Positions 34,330 through 43,632 of a stretch of 64,000 nucleotides of DNA are shown piece by piece (positions within the stretch are counted from its first letter, which is position 1; each line of letters starts with the position of its first letter). A program made the translations under genes and the position numbers. Source of the stretch: Arthrobacter sp. efr-133-R2A-120 (GTDB lineage: Bacteria > Actinomycetota > Actinomycetes > Actinomycetales > Micrococcaceae); NCBI RefSeq assembly GCF_030209835.1, contig NZ_JARVRF010000038.1:95906-159905 (forward strand), read 5' to 3'. The notes below the pieces were generated by a model. That model was not told where the DNA came from. It did no database searches and was given only the letters and a program-made list of their open reading frames with translations.

Positions 34330-35874
34330 CTAGTGTGGTTCGCGGCCTTCGCTACGGAACCAGTCGAACGTGACCGTGCCGCGGCTCGCGAAGACGCCGG
34401 AAACGCGTCCCGTGAAGGAGGCGGCGGTTTCCGCCGAGAGGTAGCGGCCGTCCAGTTCGGCCAAAGTGAGCAGTTCGCCGTCGACAACTGCCTGGAGGGC
34501 GATGGTGTCCGAGCTCAGGTGCCCGAATCCCGCGCCGGATTCCGGCTGGCGGGTTTCGATGCGAAGTTCCAGCGGCCCGGCGGGAACCTGTCGCGTCCAG
34601 CTCTGTTCGATCGAGGAGATCCGGGCCCTTGCTGTGAGGGTGGTCCCGTTCAGTTCGATGGAGTAGTGGTGGGCCTCGTCATAACGGACGGCGAGGCCGC
34701 CGGCGTTCCCCTTCCCCGCGCTCTCCTCCGCGGCAAGGGGATCCAGTTCCTCGGACGATCCGGTGTCCACCAGGGCAGAGATGGTCTCCACCTGGTACCG
34801 CTGGCGGCGGCCCAGGAAGGAAGGCCGGGGATCATCCAGGCCGGTGCCGTCGCTGACCAGGGTGAGGCGCCCGGGGTTCTTCTCGGTGGAGGCGAACGTG
34901 CCGGGGAATCGCCGCACGGCGATCCAGCCGCCGTCGAGCTCCGAGTCCGCAAAGTGGTCCTCGAATTTGCCGCTGCCGGGGCGGGGGTTGAGGATGACCG
35001 GTTCGACCACCGGCCAGCCGTCCTCCCACGTGACCGGAGTGATGAAGGTTTCCCGGCCCAAGGCGGAGAAGGCCCGGGTCATGCCCTTGGGCCGCATGCC
35101 CAACAGCACCATGGCCCAGCCGCCGTCGGGCGTCTGCACGAGGTCGCCGTGGCCGGTGTTCTGGATGGGACGCTCGGTGCTGCGGGCGCTCAAGATGGGG
35201 TTGGCCGGGTTGCCCTCGAAAGGACCGGCCGGCGACGTCCCGCGGGCAATGCTGACGCTGTGTCCGCGCTCAGTGCCGCCCTCGGCGATCATGAGGTACC
35301 AGTAGTCGCCGTGCCGGTACAGATGAGGTGCCTCGGGGAACATCAGCCCGGTACCGGACCACACGCTCCGGGGCTCCTCAACGGCCTTGCCCGCTTCCAA
35401 ATCCACGCGGACCTGGAGGATGCCGCCGTGCTCGCCGATGTTCCCGGTGACCGTGTCGAGTCCCGAGTACGTCATGTAGGCGGTGCCGTCCTCGTCCCAG
35501 GCAAGGTCCTGGTCGATGCCGATGGCTCCCTCAATGACGAGTCCGTCGCTCCACGGGCCGGAGGGGTTCTCGGCCGTGAACACCAGGGTCCCGCGTGCCA
35601 TCGCGTCGGTGACAGCGACGTAGAAGAGGCCGTCGTGGAAACGGATTGTGGGTGCCCACGCGCCTCCAAGGGTCGGCACGTCCGTTGAGTCGAGCTGCCC
35701 TTCCCGGTCCACCACGTGGCCGATCCGGTCCCAGTTGACCAGGTCGGTGCTGTGGTAGATCGGGATGCCGGGGAGGTATTCGAAGGTGGAGGTCGCGAGG
35801 TAGTAGTCCTCGCCGACCTTGACGATGCTGGGATCGGGGTTGAAGCCCGGAATCAGTGGGTTAGGGAAGTTCAT
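34330..35874 (-). CDS. GH43 beta-xylosidase/alpha-L-arabinofuranosidase
   Basis: The product has 514 residues from ATG 35874, whose ATGA overlaps the GH3 stop; a longer open frame is a shadow. The five-bladed propeller begins NPLIPGFNPDPSIVKVGEDYYLATSTFEY with the base Asp, continues with GGAWAPTIRFHDGLFYV and the MFPEAPHLYRHGDYWYLM block carrying the catalytic Glu. The C-terminal 200 residues are a DUF1349-type beta-sandwich. The length is typical of family GH43 xylosidases. It would trim xylose or arabinose from imported oligosaccharides; apiose-like pentoses are also imaginable but unproven. Confidence 0.93.
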   Translation of the reverse strand: MNFPNPLIPGFNPDPSIVKVGEDYYLATSTFEYLPGIPIYHSTDLVNWDRIGHVVDREGQLDSTDVPTLGGAWAPTIRFHDGLFYVAVTDAMARGTLVFTAENPSGPWSDGLVIEGAIGIDQDLAWDEDGTAYMTYSGLDTVTGNIGEHGGILQVRVDLEAGKAVEEPRSVWSGTGLMFPEAPHLYRHGDYWYLMIAEGGTERGHSVSIARGTSPAGPFEGNPANPILSARSTERPIQNTGHGDLVQTPDGGWAMVLLGMRPKGMTRAFSALGRETFITPVTWEDGWPVVEPVILNPRPGSGKFEDHFADSELDGGWIAVRRFPGTFASTEKNPGRLTLVSDGTGLDDPRPSFLGRRQRYQVETISALVDTGSSEELDPLAAEESAGKGNAGGLAVRYDEAHHYSIELNGTTLTARARISSIEQSWTRQVPAGPLELRIETRQPESGAGFGHLSSDTIALQAVVDGELLTLAELDGRYLSAETAASFTGRVSGVFASRGTVTFDWFRSEGREPH

Positions 35875-38417
35875 GCAACACCGTCCTGGTTTGAGTCGGT
35901 CTGGGTTGCGTCGGTCAGGGTGAGAACGGTTTCGAGCGGCAGATCGCTGACTGACGTGCCGATGCGGAGGCGGTAGCCACCGGGTTCGTACGTCCAGCCG
36001 TTGTCCCAGTAGGCCAGCAGCCTGGTGGGCACGTCGATTGCCGCGGTGAGCGTTTCGCCGGGTTCGGCCCACACGGGGGCGGAGGCGACGAGCCAGCGCA
36101 CGGGACGGTCCACGACGGAGCCGGGCCGTTCGGCATAGACCTGCACCACCTGCTTGCCGGCGCGGTTGCCGGTGTTGGACAGCGTTACGGTCAGGGGCAC
36201 GACGGCGCCGGGAACCTCGGTGCCGGGCGCTTCGGCGGCGTCGAGGGTCCAGTCGGTGTAGCCGAGTCCGTGCCCGAATTCGTAGGCCGGTTCCGTCCCT
36301 GCTTTGAGCCAGGCCCGGTAGCCGATGTGGATGCCTTCGGTATAGGCGAGTTCCCCGTTCGCGTCCGGGGTGGTGTTGATGACCGGCACGTCCTCCTGGG
36401 TCGCGGGCCAGGTGGTCGGAAGCCGGCCGCCGGGTTCGGCCGCGCCAGTGAGGATGTCGGCGAGGGCGGTGCCGAATTCCTGCCCGCCGAAGTACCCGAT
36501 GAGGGTCGCGGCGACCTCGTCGCGCCAGGGCAGCAGCACCGGGGACCCGGAGTTTACCACCACCACGGTGCGCGGGTTGGCCGCCGCGACGGCATGGACC
36601 AGGCGGTCCTGCAGGCCCGGAAGCTCCAGGGTGGTGCGGTCGTAGCCTTCGGATTCGACGCGCGAGTTCGTACCGACCACGACGACGGCGACATGCGCCG
36701 CTTTCGCCGCTTCGACGGCGTCGTTGATGAGGGCCTCGGGGTCCGTGTTGTCCGCTTCGAGCCCGATGGTCACAGCCAGGGCGTTGCCCAGGGCGCCGCT
36801 GCGCCCGGCGAGGTCCAGTTCCACCGTCACTTCCAGCGGAACACCCGCCGTGGCCGCGAGCGAAACGGAGGCAGAGGGCGGGGCCAGGAACGCAGCGCCC
36901 AGGTCCGTGCCCGTCGCCTCGATGGATGCCTCATGCGCAAGGACCCCGTCCACGAAGATCCGCCCATGCCCCACGGTGGAGAAGCCCAGACGGATGGTGC
37001 CGGTCTCCTCCGGCGTGTAGTGGGTATGGAACTGGACCATGGAGGACTCCGCGATGGGGGCGTCCCCGCCGAACCAGACCAGCGCGGTGGAGCGGCGGTC
37101 CTCCGCGAAGAGTTCCTTTCCGGTGGACGCAAAGAAGCGTACCCGCAGCCCAGGGCCGCCGGTCACCGGGTTGGTGAGCTGATCGAGGGGCAGTTCGGCG
37201 ATGCCTTCCTGCACCACCGCGCCCACGTTGTAGCTGACGTTCTCCGGGCCGAACGCTTCACGGATCCCGTCCAGCGGGGTGACGATCCTTTCCGGGACCA
37301 CGGTCGCGGACCCGCCGCCCTGGGTCCTGGCATGGCGGGCATTGTGCCCGATCACCGCGACGCTGGTGACAGAGCCGGGAGCCAGCGGCAGCACGCCGTC
37401 GTTCTTTACCATCACGGTCCCGGCCACGGATGCTTCCCGGGCGAACGCGACCGGATCCTCCCGGTCCACCGGCTCCGCTGCCACGGGTTCGAAACCTTCC
37501 AAGGCGCCCACCCGGGCGGCGAGCTGCAGGATCCGCAACACCTTCCGGTCAACCGCGGCCTCCGAAACAGTTCCGCACTTCACCGCCAGCACGAGCGCCG
37601 AACCCCAGGGCCCGTCCGGACCCGGCATCACCAAGTCCTGGGAGTGCTTCGCGCTTTCCACGCTGCGCACCGCGGTCCAGTCGCTGATCACCACGCCGTC
37701 GAAACCCCACTCAGTGTTCAGCGGCGACTCGAGCAGCACGTTCTCCGTGGCCGTGGCGCCGTTGACCGAGTTGTACGCGCTCATCACAAGCCACGCCTTC
37801 GAGTCCACGATGGCCTTCTCGAACGCCAGCAGATACAGCTCCCGCAGGGCCCGTCCCCCCACCTTCACATCCACCGTGAACCGGTCCGTCTCCGAATCAT
37901 TGGCCACGTAATGCTTCGGGGTCGCACCGACGCCGTTGCGCTGCACCCCGGCCACATACGCCGCCGCGAGCTCGGCAGTCAGGACCGGGTCCTCGCTGAA
38001 CGCCTCGAAATGCCGGCCGCCCAGCGGGGAACGGTGCAGGTTGATCGTCGGGCCCAGCACGACGTCGACGCCCTTGCGGCGGGCCTCGACCGCCGACGCA
38101 GCCCCCAGACGGTCCGCCATCGCGGGATCCCAGGACGAGCTGATCGCCGTCGCGGACGGGAAGTTCATCGACGGCTGCCGCTCATCCCACACCTCACCGC
38201 GCACCCCGGTAGGCCCATCCGAGAACAACATCCGCCGCAGACCGATCTTCTCCACCGGCCAGGTGGTCCAGAAGTCCCGGCCCGTCAGCAACCGCACCTT
38301 CTCCTCCAGGCTCAGCTGGGCCAGGAGGGACTCAAGGCGTTGGTCGATGGTCTGGTCGGTGAGGAGTTCCATGGTGGCTTTCTTGTCTGTCTTGAGGGAT
38401 GAAGTGTCGATGCTCAT
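35871..38417 (-). CDS. GH3 beta-glucosidase with PA14 insertion
   Basis: The product is 848 residues from ATG 38417, which overlaps the GH1 stop by four bases; ATG 38372 is an alternative start. The TIM barrel carries FSDGPTGVRG, PTINLHRSPLGGRHFEAFSEDP, KHYVANDSE and the nucleophile Asp in GVVISDWTAVRS. The second domain contains a PA14 insertion (about residues 380-520), typical of GH3 enzymes that exclude long substrates. A fibronectin-III-like domain ends the protein. It hydrolyses beta-glucosides or beta-xylosides. The second beta-glucosidase next to it (GH1) suggests different aglycone ranges. Confidence 0.94.
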   Translation of the reverse strand: MSIDTSSLKTDKKATMELLTDQTIDQRLESLLAQLSLEEKVRLLTGRDFWTTWPVEKIGLRRMLFSDGPTGVRGEVWDERQPSMNFPSATAISSSWDPAMADRLGAASAVEARRKGVDVVLGPTINLHRSPLGGRHFEAFSEDPVLTAELAAAYVAGVQRNGVGATPKHYVANDSETDRFTVDVKVGGRALRELYLLAFEKAIVDSKAWLVMSAYNSVNGATATENVLLESPLNTEWGFDGVVISDWTAVRSVESAKHSQDLVMPGPDGPWGSALVLAVKCGTVSEAAVDRKVLRILQLAARVGALEGFEPVAAEPVDREDPVAFAREASVAGTVMVKNDGVLPLAPGSVTSVAVIGHNARHARTQGGGSATVVPERIVTPLDGIREAFGPENVSYNVGAVVQEGIAELPLDQLTNPVTGGPGLRVRFFASTGKELFAEDRRSTALVWFGGDAPIAESSMVQFHTHYTPEETGTIRLGFSTVGHGRIFVDGVLAHEASIEATGTDLGAAFLAPPSASVSLAATAGVPLEVTVELDLAGRSGALGNALAVTIGLEADNTDPEALINDAVEAAKAAHVAVVVVGTNSRVESEGYDRTTLELPGLQDRLVHAVAAANPRTVVVVNSGSPVLLPWRDEVAATLIGYFGGQEFGTALADILTGAAEPGGRLPTTWPATQEDVPVINTTPDANGELAYTEGIHIGYRAWLKAGTEPAYEFGHGLGYTDWTLDAAEAPGTEVPGAVVPLTVTLSNTGNRAGKQVVQVYAERPGSVVDRPVRWLVASAPVWAEPGETLTAAIDVPTRLLAYWDNGWTYEPGGYRLRIGTSVSDLPLETVLTLTDATQTDSNQDGVA

Positions 38418-39850
38418 GCGGTGGCACCTGTGGTGACTGCGGCCCCGGCGGCTTCGCGCCGGGCGGCAATGATGTCCCGGTACCAGTACGCACTCCACTT
38501 GGGGATGCGGGCCTGGGTGCCGTAGTCCACGTAGACCAGCCCGAAGCGCTTGTCGTAGCCTTCGGCCCATTCGAAGTTGTCCATGAAGGACCACGCGAAG
38601 TAGCCGCGGACGTCCACGCCGTCGGCGATCGCCTCGCCCACCGCGGAAATGTAGCCGCGCAGGTAGTCGATGCGTTCGGGGTCGCGGACCTCGCCGTTCG
38701 GATCCACGTAGTCGTGGAACGTGACGCCGTTTTCCGTGACGTACAGCGGAAGGGAGGTGTACTCGGCGGCGACCCGCTTGAGTACCGCCTTGAGTGCCGC
38801 GGGCGTATTGGACCAACCGAACGACGACGGCGCAGGCTGCACATGCGTCCAGCTTGCCCCTCCCGGGGCTGCTTCGTCCGCGGAAACCAGCATGTTGGTG
38901 TAGTGGTTGATGCCGGCAAAGTCGCCGGGTGCCGAGATGATGGCCAGGTCGCCGGGCTGGACGAGGTCGTCGGCCGAGGCCCCTTGGCCCGTGGCGGTCA
39001 GGCCGTACTGGCCGTAGGCTGCGATGGTGGCGTCCGCGTAGCGACCCCGGTAGACAGGCTCCAGGAAGATCCGGTTGCTGACGGCGTCCCAGTATTCCGT
39101 AGCCTTGCGGTCGGCTTCGGAATCGCTGGCCGGGTTGAGGTTGCCGATGATATTGGTGATGCCCACTTTGGCCTCGGGGCGGCGGGCACGGAATTCGGCC
39201 AGCGCCAGGCCATGGGCCAGGAGCAAGTGATGGGCTGCACGCACCGCAAGGCGGTCATCCTTGAAGCCCGGGGCCTGCATTCCCCAGGAGTGGCCAAGGA
39301 AGGCCGCGCACATCGGCTCGTTGATGGTGATCCAATGCTCGGCGAGGTCGCCGAGGGCCTCGGCCACGAGTCCGGAGTACTCCGCGAAACGGTAGGCCGT
39401 GTGCCGGGCCGGCCAACCGCCGTCGTCCTGCAGTGTTTGCGGCAGGTCCCAGTGGTAGAGCGTCACGTACGGGGTGATACCGCGGGCGACGCAGCCTGCC
39501 AGCAGATCACGGTAGAAGCGCACGCCCTCGGGGTTGAGCGGACCGACGCCGGTGGGCTGCAGGCGGGACCAGGACAAGGACAGCCGATAGGACGGGATGC
39601 CCAGTTCGGCCATGAGGTCGAGATCAGCTTCCCAGCGGTGGAAGTGGTCGCAGGCGATGTCTCCGTTGTCACCGTGGATGGTGGTGCCCGGCTGGTGGGA
39701 GAAGGTGTCCCAAATGCTCTGGCCGCGTCCGCCCTCGTTGACTGCACCCTCGATTTGGTAGGCCGCGGTGGCCACGCCCCAGGCGAAGTCGGCGGGAAAA
39801 GCGGCGGCCGGGGAGAGTTCCGGGCTCGCGGACAGTGGCGGCTGCGTCAT
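38414..39850 (-). CDS. GH1 beta-glucosidase
   Basis: The product has 478 residues, a normal length for GH1. Signature blocks: FAWGVATAAYQIEGAVNEGGRG at the start, YVTLYHWDLPQTL, acid/base Glu in WITINEPMCAAF and nucleophile Glu in YVTENGVTF, then SFMDNFEWAEGYDKRFGL. The enzyme releases glucose (or a related sugar) from beta-glycosides in the cytoplasm. It is 52 bp downstream of the ABC ATPase gene and overlaps GH3 by four bases, so transport and hydrolysis are coupled. Confidence 0.96.
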   Translation of the reverse strand: MTQPPLSASPELSPAAAFPADFAWGVATAAYQIEGAVNEGGRGQSIWDTFSHQPGTTIHGDNGDIACDHFHRWEADLDLMAELGIPSYRLSLSWSRLQPTGVGPLNPEGVRFYRDLLAGCVARGITPYVTLYHWDLPQTLQDDGGWPARHTAYRFAEYSGLVAEALGDLAEHWITINEPMCAAFLGHSWGMQAPGFKDDRLAVRAAHHLLLAHGLALAEFRARRPEAKVGITNIIGNLNPASDSEADRKATEYWDAVSNRIFLEPVYRGRYADATIAAYGQYGLTATGQGASADDLVQPGDLAIISAPGDFAGINHYTNMLVSADEAAPGGASWTHVQPAPSSFGWSNTPAALKAVLKRVAAEYTSLPLYVTENGVTFHDYVDPNGEVRDPERIDYLRGYISAVGEAIADGVDVRGYFAWSFMDNFEWAEGYDKRFGLVYVDYGTQARIPKWSAYWYRDIIAARREAAGAAVTTGATA

Positions 39851-39902
39851 GGGCTCGCCTTTCGTGTGTCTGTGTTGCTCTGAAGGTGGGACTTGCGGCG
39901 GG

Positions 39903-40763
39903 TCAGGCCACGCCGGCTTGGACGTTCTGCTGGTGCTGGATGTCCAGCAAGCGGAGGCGGTCGGCGCGGCGTTGGGCTTGCCGGTCCGGATCCGGGACCG
40001 GGGCGGCCATGAAGAGTCGCTGGGTGTAGGGATGCTCTGGTTCTCCGGTGACTTGCTCGCCGTCGCCCCATTCCACGATTTCGCCGTGATACATCACGGC
40101 CACGCGGTGGCTGAGGTGGCGGACCACCGCGAGGTCGTGGGAGACAAAGAGGTAGGCGACGCCGGTGCGTTCCTGGATCTCGATGAAAAGGTCCAGCACC
40201 GTGGCTTGGGTGGAGAGGTCCAGGGCCGAGACGGGTTCGTCGCACACGATCAACTTCGGATCCAGTGCCAATGCCCGGGCGATGGCGATGCGTTGGCGCT
40301 GCCCGCCGGAGAACTCGCGTGGCAGCCGGTGGGCGGCGCCGTGCGGCAACCGGACCTGGTCCAGGAGCTCGGCGACCCGCTTGTTGGCGGCCTGGCGTTC
40401 CACTTTCCGGACCGTGAGCGGCTCGGTGAGGATCTGCTCGATGGTCATGGACGGGTTGAGTGAGGTGTACGGGTCCTGGAACACCACCTGGATCTCGTGG
40501 CTGAGCTCCTTGCGCTGGGCGCGGGTGGCTTTGGAGATTTCCTGGCCGCGGTATTTGATGCTTCCACCGGTGACCGGGGCGAGCCCCAGCACGGCGCGGC
40601 CCAGCGTGGTCTTGCCGGAGCCCGACTCCCCCACCAGGCCCACCGTCTCGCCAGGCCGGATGTCGAGGGAGACGCCCTTGAGGGCCTTGAACGGTTCCTT
40701 CCGGAAGCCCTTGAGGGGATATTCGACGACGACGTCCCGGACGTCGAGCAGTGTTTCGGTCAT
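39903..40763 (-). CDS. ABC transporter ATP-binding protein, DppF/OppF type
   Basis: The product has 286 residues from ATG 40763, overlapping the previous stop by four bases. It contains Walker A (GLVGESGSGKTTLG), the Q-loop region VVFQDPYTSLNP, the signature REFSGGQRQRIAIARAL, Walker B (KLIVCDEPVSALD) and the H-loop VSHDLAVV. The C-terminal oligopeptide-type tail (EHPYTQRLFMAAPVPDPD) is present, as in Opp/Dpp systems. It pairs with the ATPase half of the upstream fusion protein. The operon's glycosidases suggest an oligosaccharide or glycoside cargo rather than peptides. Confidence 0.95.
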   Translation of the reverse strand: MTETLLDVRDVVVEYPLKGFRKEPFKALKGVSLDIRPGETVGLVGESGSGKTTLGRAVLGLAPVTGGSIKYRGQEISKATRAQRKELSHEIQVVFQDPYTSLNPSMTIEQILTEPLTVRKVERQAANKRVAELLDQVRLPHGAAHRLPREFSGGQRQRIAIARALALDPKLIVCDEPVSALDLSTQATVLDLFIEIQERTGVAYLFVSHDLAVVRHLSHRVAVMYHGEIVEWGDGEQVTGEPEHPYTQRLFMAAPVPDPDRQAQRRADRLRLLDIQHQQNVQAGVA

Positions 40764-42610
40764 GGCTTCACTCCTGTCAGGCTGGTGAGGGATCCGTCTT
40801 TGCTCGGCCGTGCATTGCTTGTGAGGGGGCCACGCGGCGCTGCGTCCTCGAGGATCGCTTCCAGCAACTGCTTGGTATAAGGGTGGCGGGCGTCCTTGAA
40901 GATGGTCCGGACGGGCCCGGTTTCCACGACGCGGCCTGTCTGCATCACGGTCACGCGATCGCACAGATCGGCGACGACACCGAAGTTGTGGGTCACCAGG
41001 ATGACGCCCATTTTCAGCTCGTCCTGGAGTTCGCGCAGCAGGTCAAGCACTTCGGCCTGCACGGTGACGTCCAATGCCGTAGTGGGCTCGTCCGCGATAA
41101 GCAGGTCCGGCTCGCAGGAAACCGCGCCGGCGATCAGCACCCGTTGGGCCATGCCTCCGGAGATCTCGTGCGGGTAGGCGTTGAAGGTCCGTTCGGGGTG
41201 GGGAATCCCCACTTTGGCCAGCAGGGCCAGTGCGCGCTTCCGTGCCTCCGCTTTGGATATGCCCAGGCATACCCGCATGGGCTCCATGAGCTGGCTGCCG
41301 ATCGTGAACGCGGCGTCCAGGTTACTCATGGGTTCCTGCGGGATATAGGCGATGCGCTTGCCGCGGACCTTCGTCATTTCCTTCTCGGAGAGGCGGGCCA
41401 GGTCCGTGCCGTCGAAGACGATGGAGCCGCCGGTGACGCGTCCGCCCTGCGGCAGGAGCCGGAGGATAGAGAAAGCAGTCTGGGTCTTGCCCGAGCCGGA
41501 CTCGCCCACCAGACCATGAACCTCTCCGCGGCGGACCGTGAGGCCCACATGGTTCACCACATGGGTGGTGGAACCGTCGGGCTGATCGTAGCCGACGCCC
41601 AGGTCGGTCACCTCCAGAAGGACCTCACCGGCGCTAGCAGTGCGTGCACCGGCGGGTGTTTCGGGATGCACCACGGCGGGCTCGCCGCGCTTGGCGGCAG
41701 CTTCTGCGGAATCGGCGACGGCGGCCCCCTTGCGGCGGCGCTTTACCGGCCCGCGGCTGCGCTCGAGTTCGTCGCGCATCGCATTGGCCAGCAGGGTCAG
41801 TGCGATGCAGACGACGCCGAGGACGAGGCTTGGCCACAACACCAGGGTGGGTGCCTTGTAGAGGTTGATGAAGCCGTCGTTGAGCATGCTCCCCCACGTG
41901 GGGATGTTCAGATCGCCCAGGCCAAGGAATTCCAAGCCGGCCTGGATGGCGATGGCGATGCCAAGGACCATGGCGGACTGGATGATGACGGGCGCGCGCA
42001 CCACGGTGAGGATGTGGCGGCCGATGATCCGGAAGTCGCTGAGCCCGGAGACCCGCGCCGCGTCGACGTACAGTTCGTTGCGCACCGCCGTCACGCAGGC
42101 GTACACCAGGCGGAAGTAGGCCGGGGAAAGCAGGACGCCGAAGATCATCATGGACAGCCACATCGAGGGTCCGACGACGGCCCGTGCGGCCAACAGGATG
42201 ACAATGCCGGGCATTGCCATGAGCAGGCCGGTGAGCCAGGAGGACGCCGAATCGAACCAGCCGCCGTAGTATCCGGCGACCAGGCCGCCCGTGACGCCGA
42301 TCGCGACGGCGACCACGAGCGCCAACAGCGCCCCGGCCAGGCTGAACTGCCCCGCGAAGAGCAGTCGGCTGAAGACGTCGCGCCCGGCACTGTCCGCTCC
42401 CAGCACGTGGTCCGGGCTGGACTTGGCCAGGACCGACTGCAGGCTGGCCAGGCCGGGGTCATGCGTTGCGAGCACAGGTGCAAGCACCGCGGCCAAGGCC
42501 ACGATCGCGAGGACCAGCATGGATACGGCGCCGGTGGGGTTCGTGAGGAGCTTGCGGAACAAGGAGACTTTGGCTGCCTGGGTGGGCAACGCGATGGAAG
42601 TGTCGATCAT
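40760..42610 (-). CDS. Fused ABC permease-ATPase (DppC-DppD)
   Basis: The product has 616 residues. Residues about 1-290 form a DppC-type permease with six helices and the EAA-type loop ELYVDAARVSGLSDFRIIGRHIL. A basic, Ala-rich linker of about 40 residues leads to a complete DppD-type ATPase with Walker A GLVGESGSGKTQT, signature EISGGMAQRVLIAGA, Walker B DLLIADEPTTALD and a C-terminal RHPYTKQLLEAI tail. The fusion joins two subunits that are normally separate genes. It overlaps dppB upstream and the ATPase downstream by four bases. No frameshift is visible at the junction. Confidence 0.94.
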   Translation of the reverse strand: MIDTSIALPTQAAKVSLFRKLLTNPTGAVSMLVLAIVALAAVLAPVLATHDPGLASLQSVLAKSSPDHVLGADSAGRDVFSRLLFAGQFSLAGALLALVVAVAIGVTGGLVAGYYGGWFDSASSWLTGLLMAMPGIVILLAARAVVGPSMWLSMMIFGVLLSPAYFRLVYACVTAVRNELYVDAARVSGLSDFRIIGRHILTVVRAPVIIQSAMVLGIAIAIQAGLEFLGLGDLNIPTWGSMLNDGFINLYKAPTLVLWPSLVLGVVCIALTLLANAMRDELERSRGPVKRRRKGAAVADSAEAAAKRGEPAVVHPETPAGARTASAGEVLLEVTDLGVGYDQPDGSTTHVVNHVGLTVRRGEVHGLVGESGSGKTQTAFSILRLLPQGGRVTGGSIVFDGTDLARLSEKEMTKVRGKRIAYIPQEPMSNLDAAFTIGSQLMEPMRVCLGISKAEARKRALALLAKVGIPHPERTFNAYPHEISGGMAQRVLIAGAVSCEPDLLIADEPTTALDVTVQAEVLDLLRELQDELKMGVILVTHNFGVVADLCDRVTVMQTGRVVETGPVRTIFKDARHPYTKQLLEAILEDAAPRGPLTSNARPSKDGSLTSLTGVKP

Positions 42611-43551
42611 GACAGCCGAACTTTCGGGTTGAGCCAGCCTTGGGCGAGGTCGATGATGAGGTTGACGATCACCACGATGGCGGCGGTGGCGACGACGACG
42701 CCCATCACCACCGGGATGTCCCCCTGGCTGGTGGCGGCAACGGCGATCTGCCCGAGGCCGGGCAGGGCGAAAATCTGTTCAACGATCACGGCACCGCCGA
42801 GCAGGCCGATGAACTGGACCGCGAGGACTGCCAGGGCAGGACCGCCGGCGTTGCGCAGTACATGCCTGTACACCACCCGGTTGAAGGAGAGGCCGCGGGC
42901 CCGGAGCGTGCGGACATAGTCTTGGCGGAGGGCATCGATCAGGGATCCCCGGACCTGCTGGACCACCGAGGCGATGCAGCCGATCGAAAGGGCGATGATC
43001 GGCAAGGTGACCGTGGCCGCCCAACCGCCGAACGACGTCGTAATCGGTACATAACCGGTGGCCTTGAACCACTTGAGGTTCAAGGCGAACAGGGACACGA
43101 GTCCCAAAGCGATCAGGAAGCCGGGAATCGCGAAGCCCAGAACGCCCACGAACTGGACCACACGGTCCGCCCAGCCCCGGCGCACTGCGGCCAGGACAGC
43201 GATGACCACGGAGATCACCGCCGCGATGATGGTGGCGCCCAACACCAGCGAGAGGGTCACGGACACCCGGCTGGTGACGCCGGTGCTGACCAGCTGGCCG
43301 TTGAACCACGAGCGTCCAAGGTCGCCAGTGAGGGCGTGGGTGAGCCAATCCCAGTACTGGACCACGAGCGGGCGGTTCAGTCCTAGCTGGGAGGCCTTCA
43401 GTGTCACCTGGGCCTGGCTGGCTGTGGGGCCCACGATGCGGCGGGCGATATCGCCGCCACCCGCGTACAGCAGCAAGTAGGCGACCGTTGTAATGACGAA
43501 CAGCAGGAGGACGCCCGAAAGCAGGCGGCGCAGCACGAAACGGTACATCAA
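42607..43551 (-). CDS. ABC transporter permease, DppB type
   Basis: The product has 314 residues with an N-terminal helix and six membrane helices. The conserved N-terminal YRFVLRRLLSGVLLLFVITTV and the cytoplasmic LRQDYVRTLRARGLSFNRVVYRHVLRNA loop are typical of DppB. The stop lies in a four-base overlap with the fused permease-ATPase. AAGGAA precedes ATG 43551, after the stem-loop that follows the binding-protein gene. Confidence 0.95.
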   Translation of the reverse strand: MMYRFVLRRLLSGVLLLFVITTVAYLLLYAGGGDIARRIVGPTASQAQVTLKASQLGLNRPLVVQYWDWLTHALTGDLGRSWFNGQLVSTGVTSRVSVTLSLVLGATIIAAVISVVIAVLAAVRRGWADRVVQFVGVLGFAIPGFLIALGLVSLFALNLKWFKATGYVPITTSFGGWAATVTLPIIALSIGCIASVVQQVRGSLIDALRQDYVRTLRARGLSFNRVVYRHVLRNAGGPALAVLAVQFIGLLGGAVIVEQIFALPGLGQIAVAATSQGDIPVVMGVVVATAAIVVIVNLIIDLAQGWLNPKVRLS

Positions 43552-43579
43552 AGTTCCTTAAGGGAAGGTTCCTGGGGCC

Positions 43580-43623
43580 GCCGGGACCGGGCCGCTTGTG
43601 TCAGCAAGTGGTCCGGTCCCGGC
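43580..43623 (-). terminator. Intercistronic stem-loop between binding-protein and permease genes
   Basis: Arms 43580-43598 and 43605-43623 pair at 17 of 19 positions as Watson-Crick and at the remaining two as G-U, around a six-base loop. It occupies the 81-bp gap between the binding-protein and dppB genes. A comparable hairpin lies in the alpha-glucoside operon at 9352. It may limit readthrough to the permeases. Confidence 0.78.
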
Positions 43624-43632
43624 AGCTGTCCG

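Noticed and set aside
36270..38402. A 710-codon plus-strand frame opposite the GH3 gene
   Set aside because: It is a mirror of GH3 codons with no recognisable domain and no ribosome site.
40751..42919. A 722-codon plus-strand frame opposite the fused permease-ATPase
   Set aside because: Composition is His/Asp/Gly-rich as expected from antisense of membrane-protein codons; the minus-strand gene has every ABC motif.
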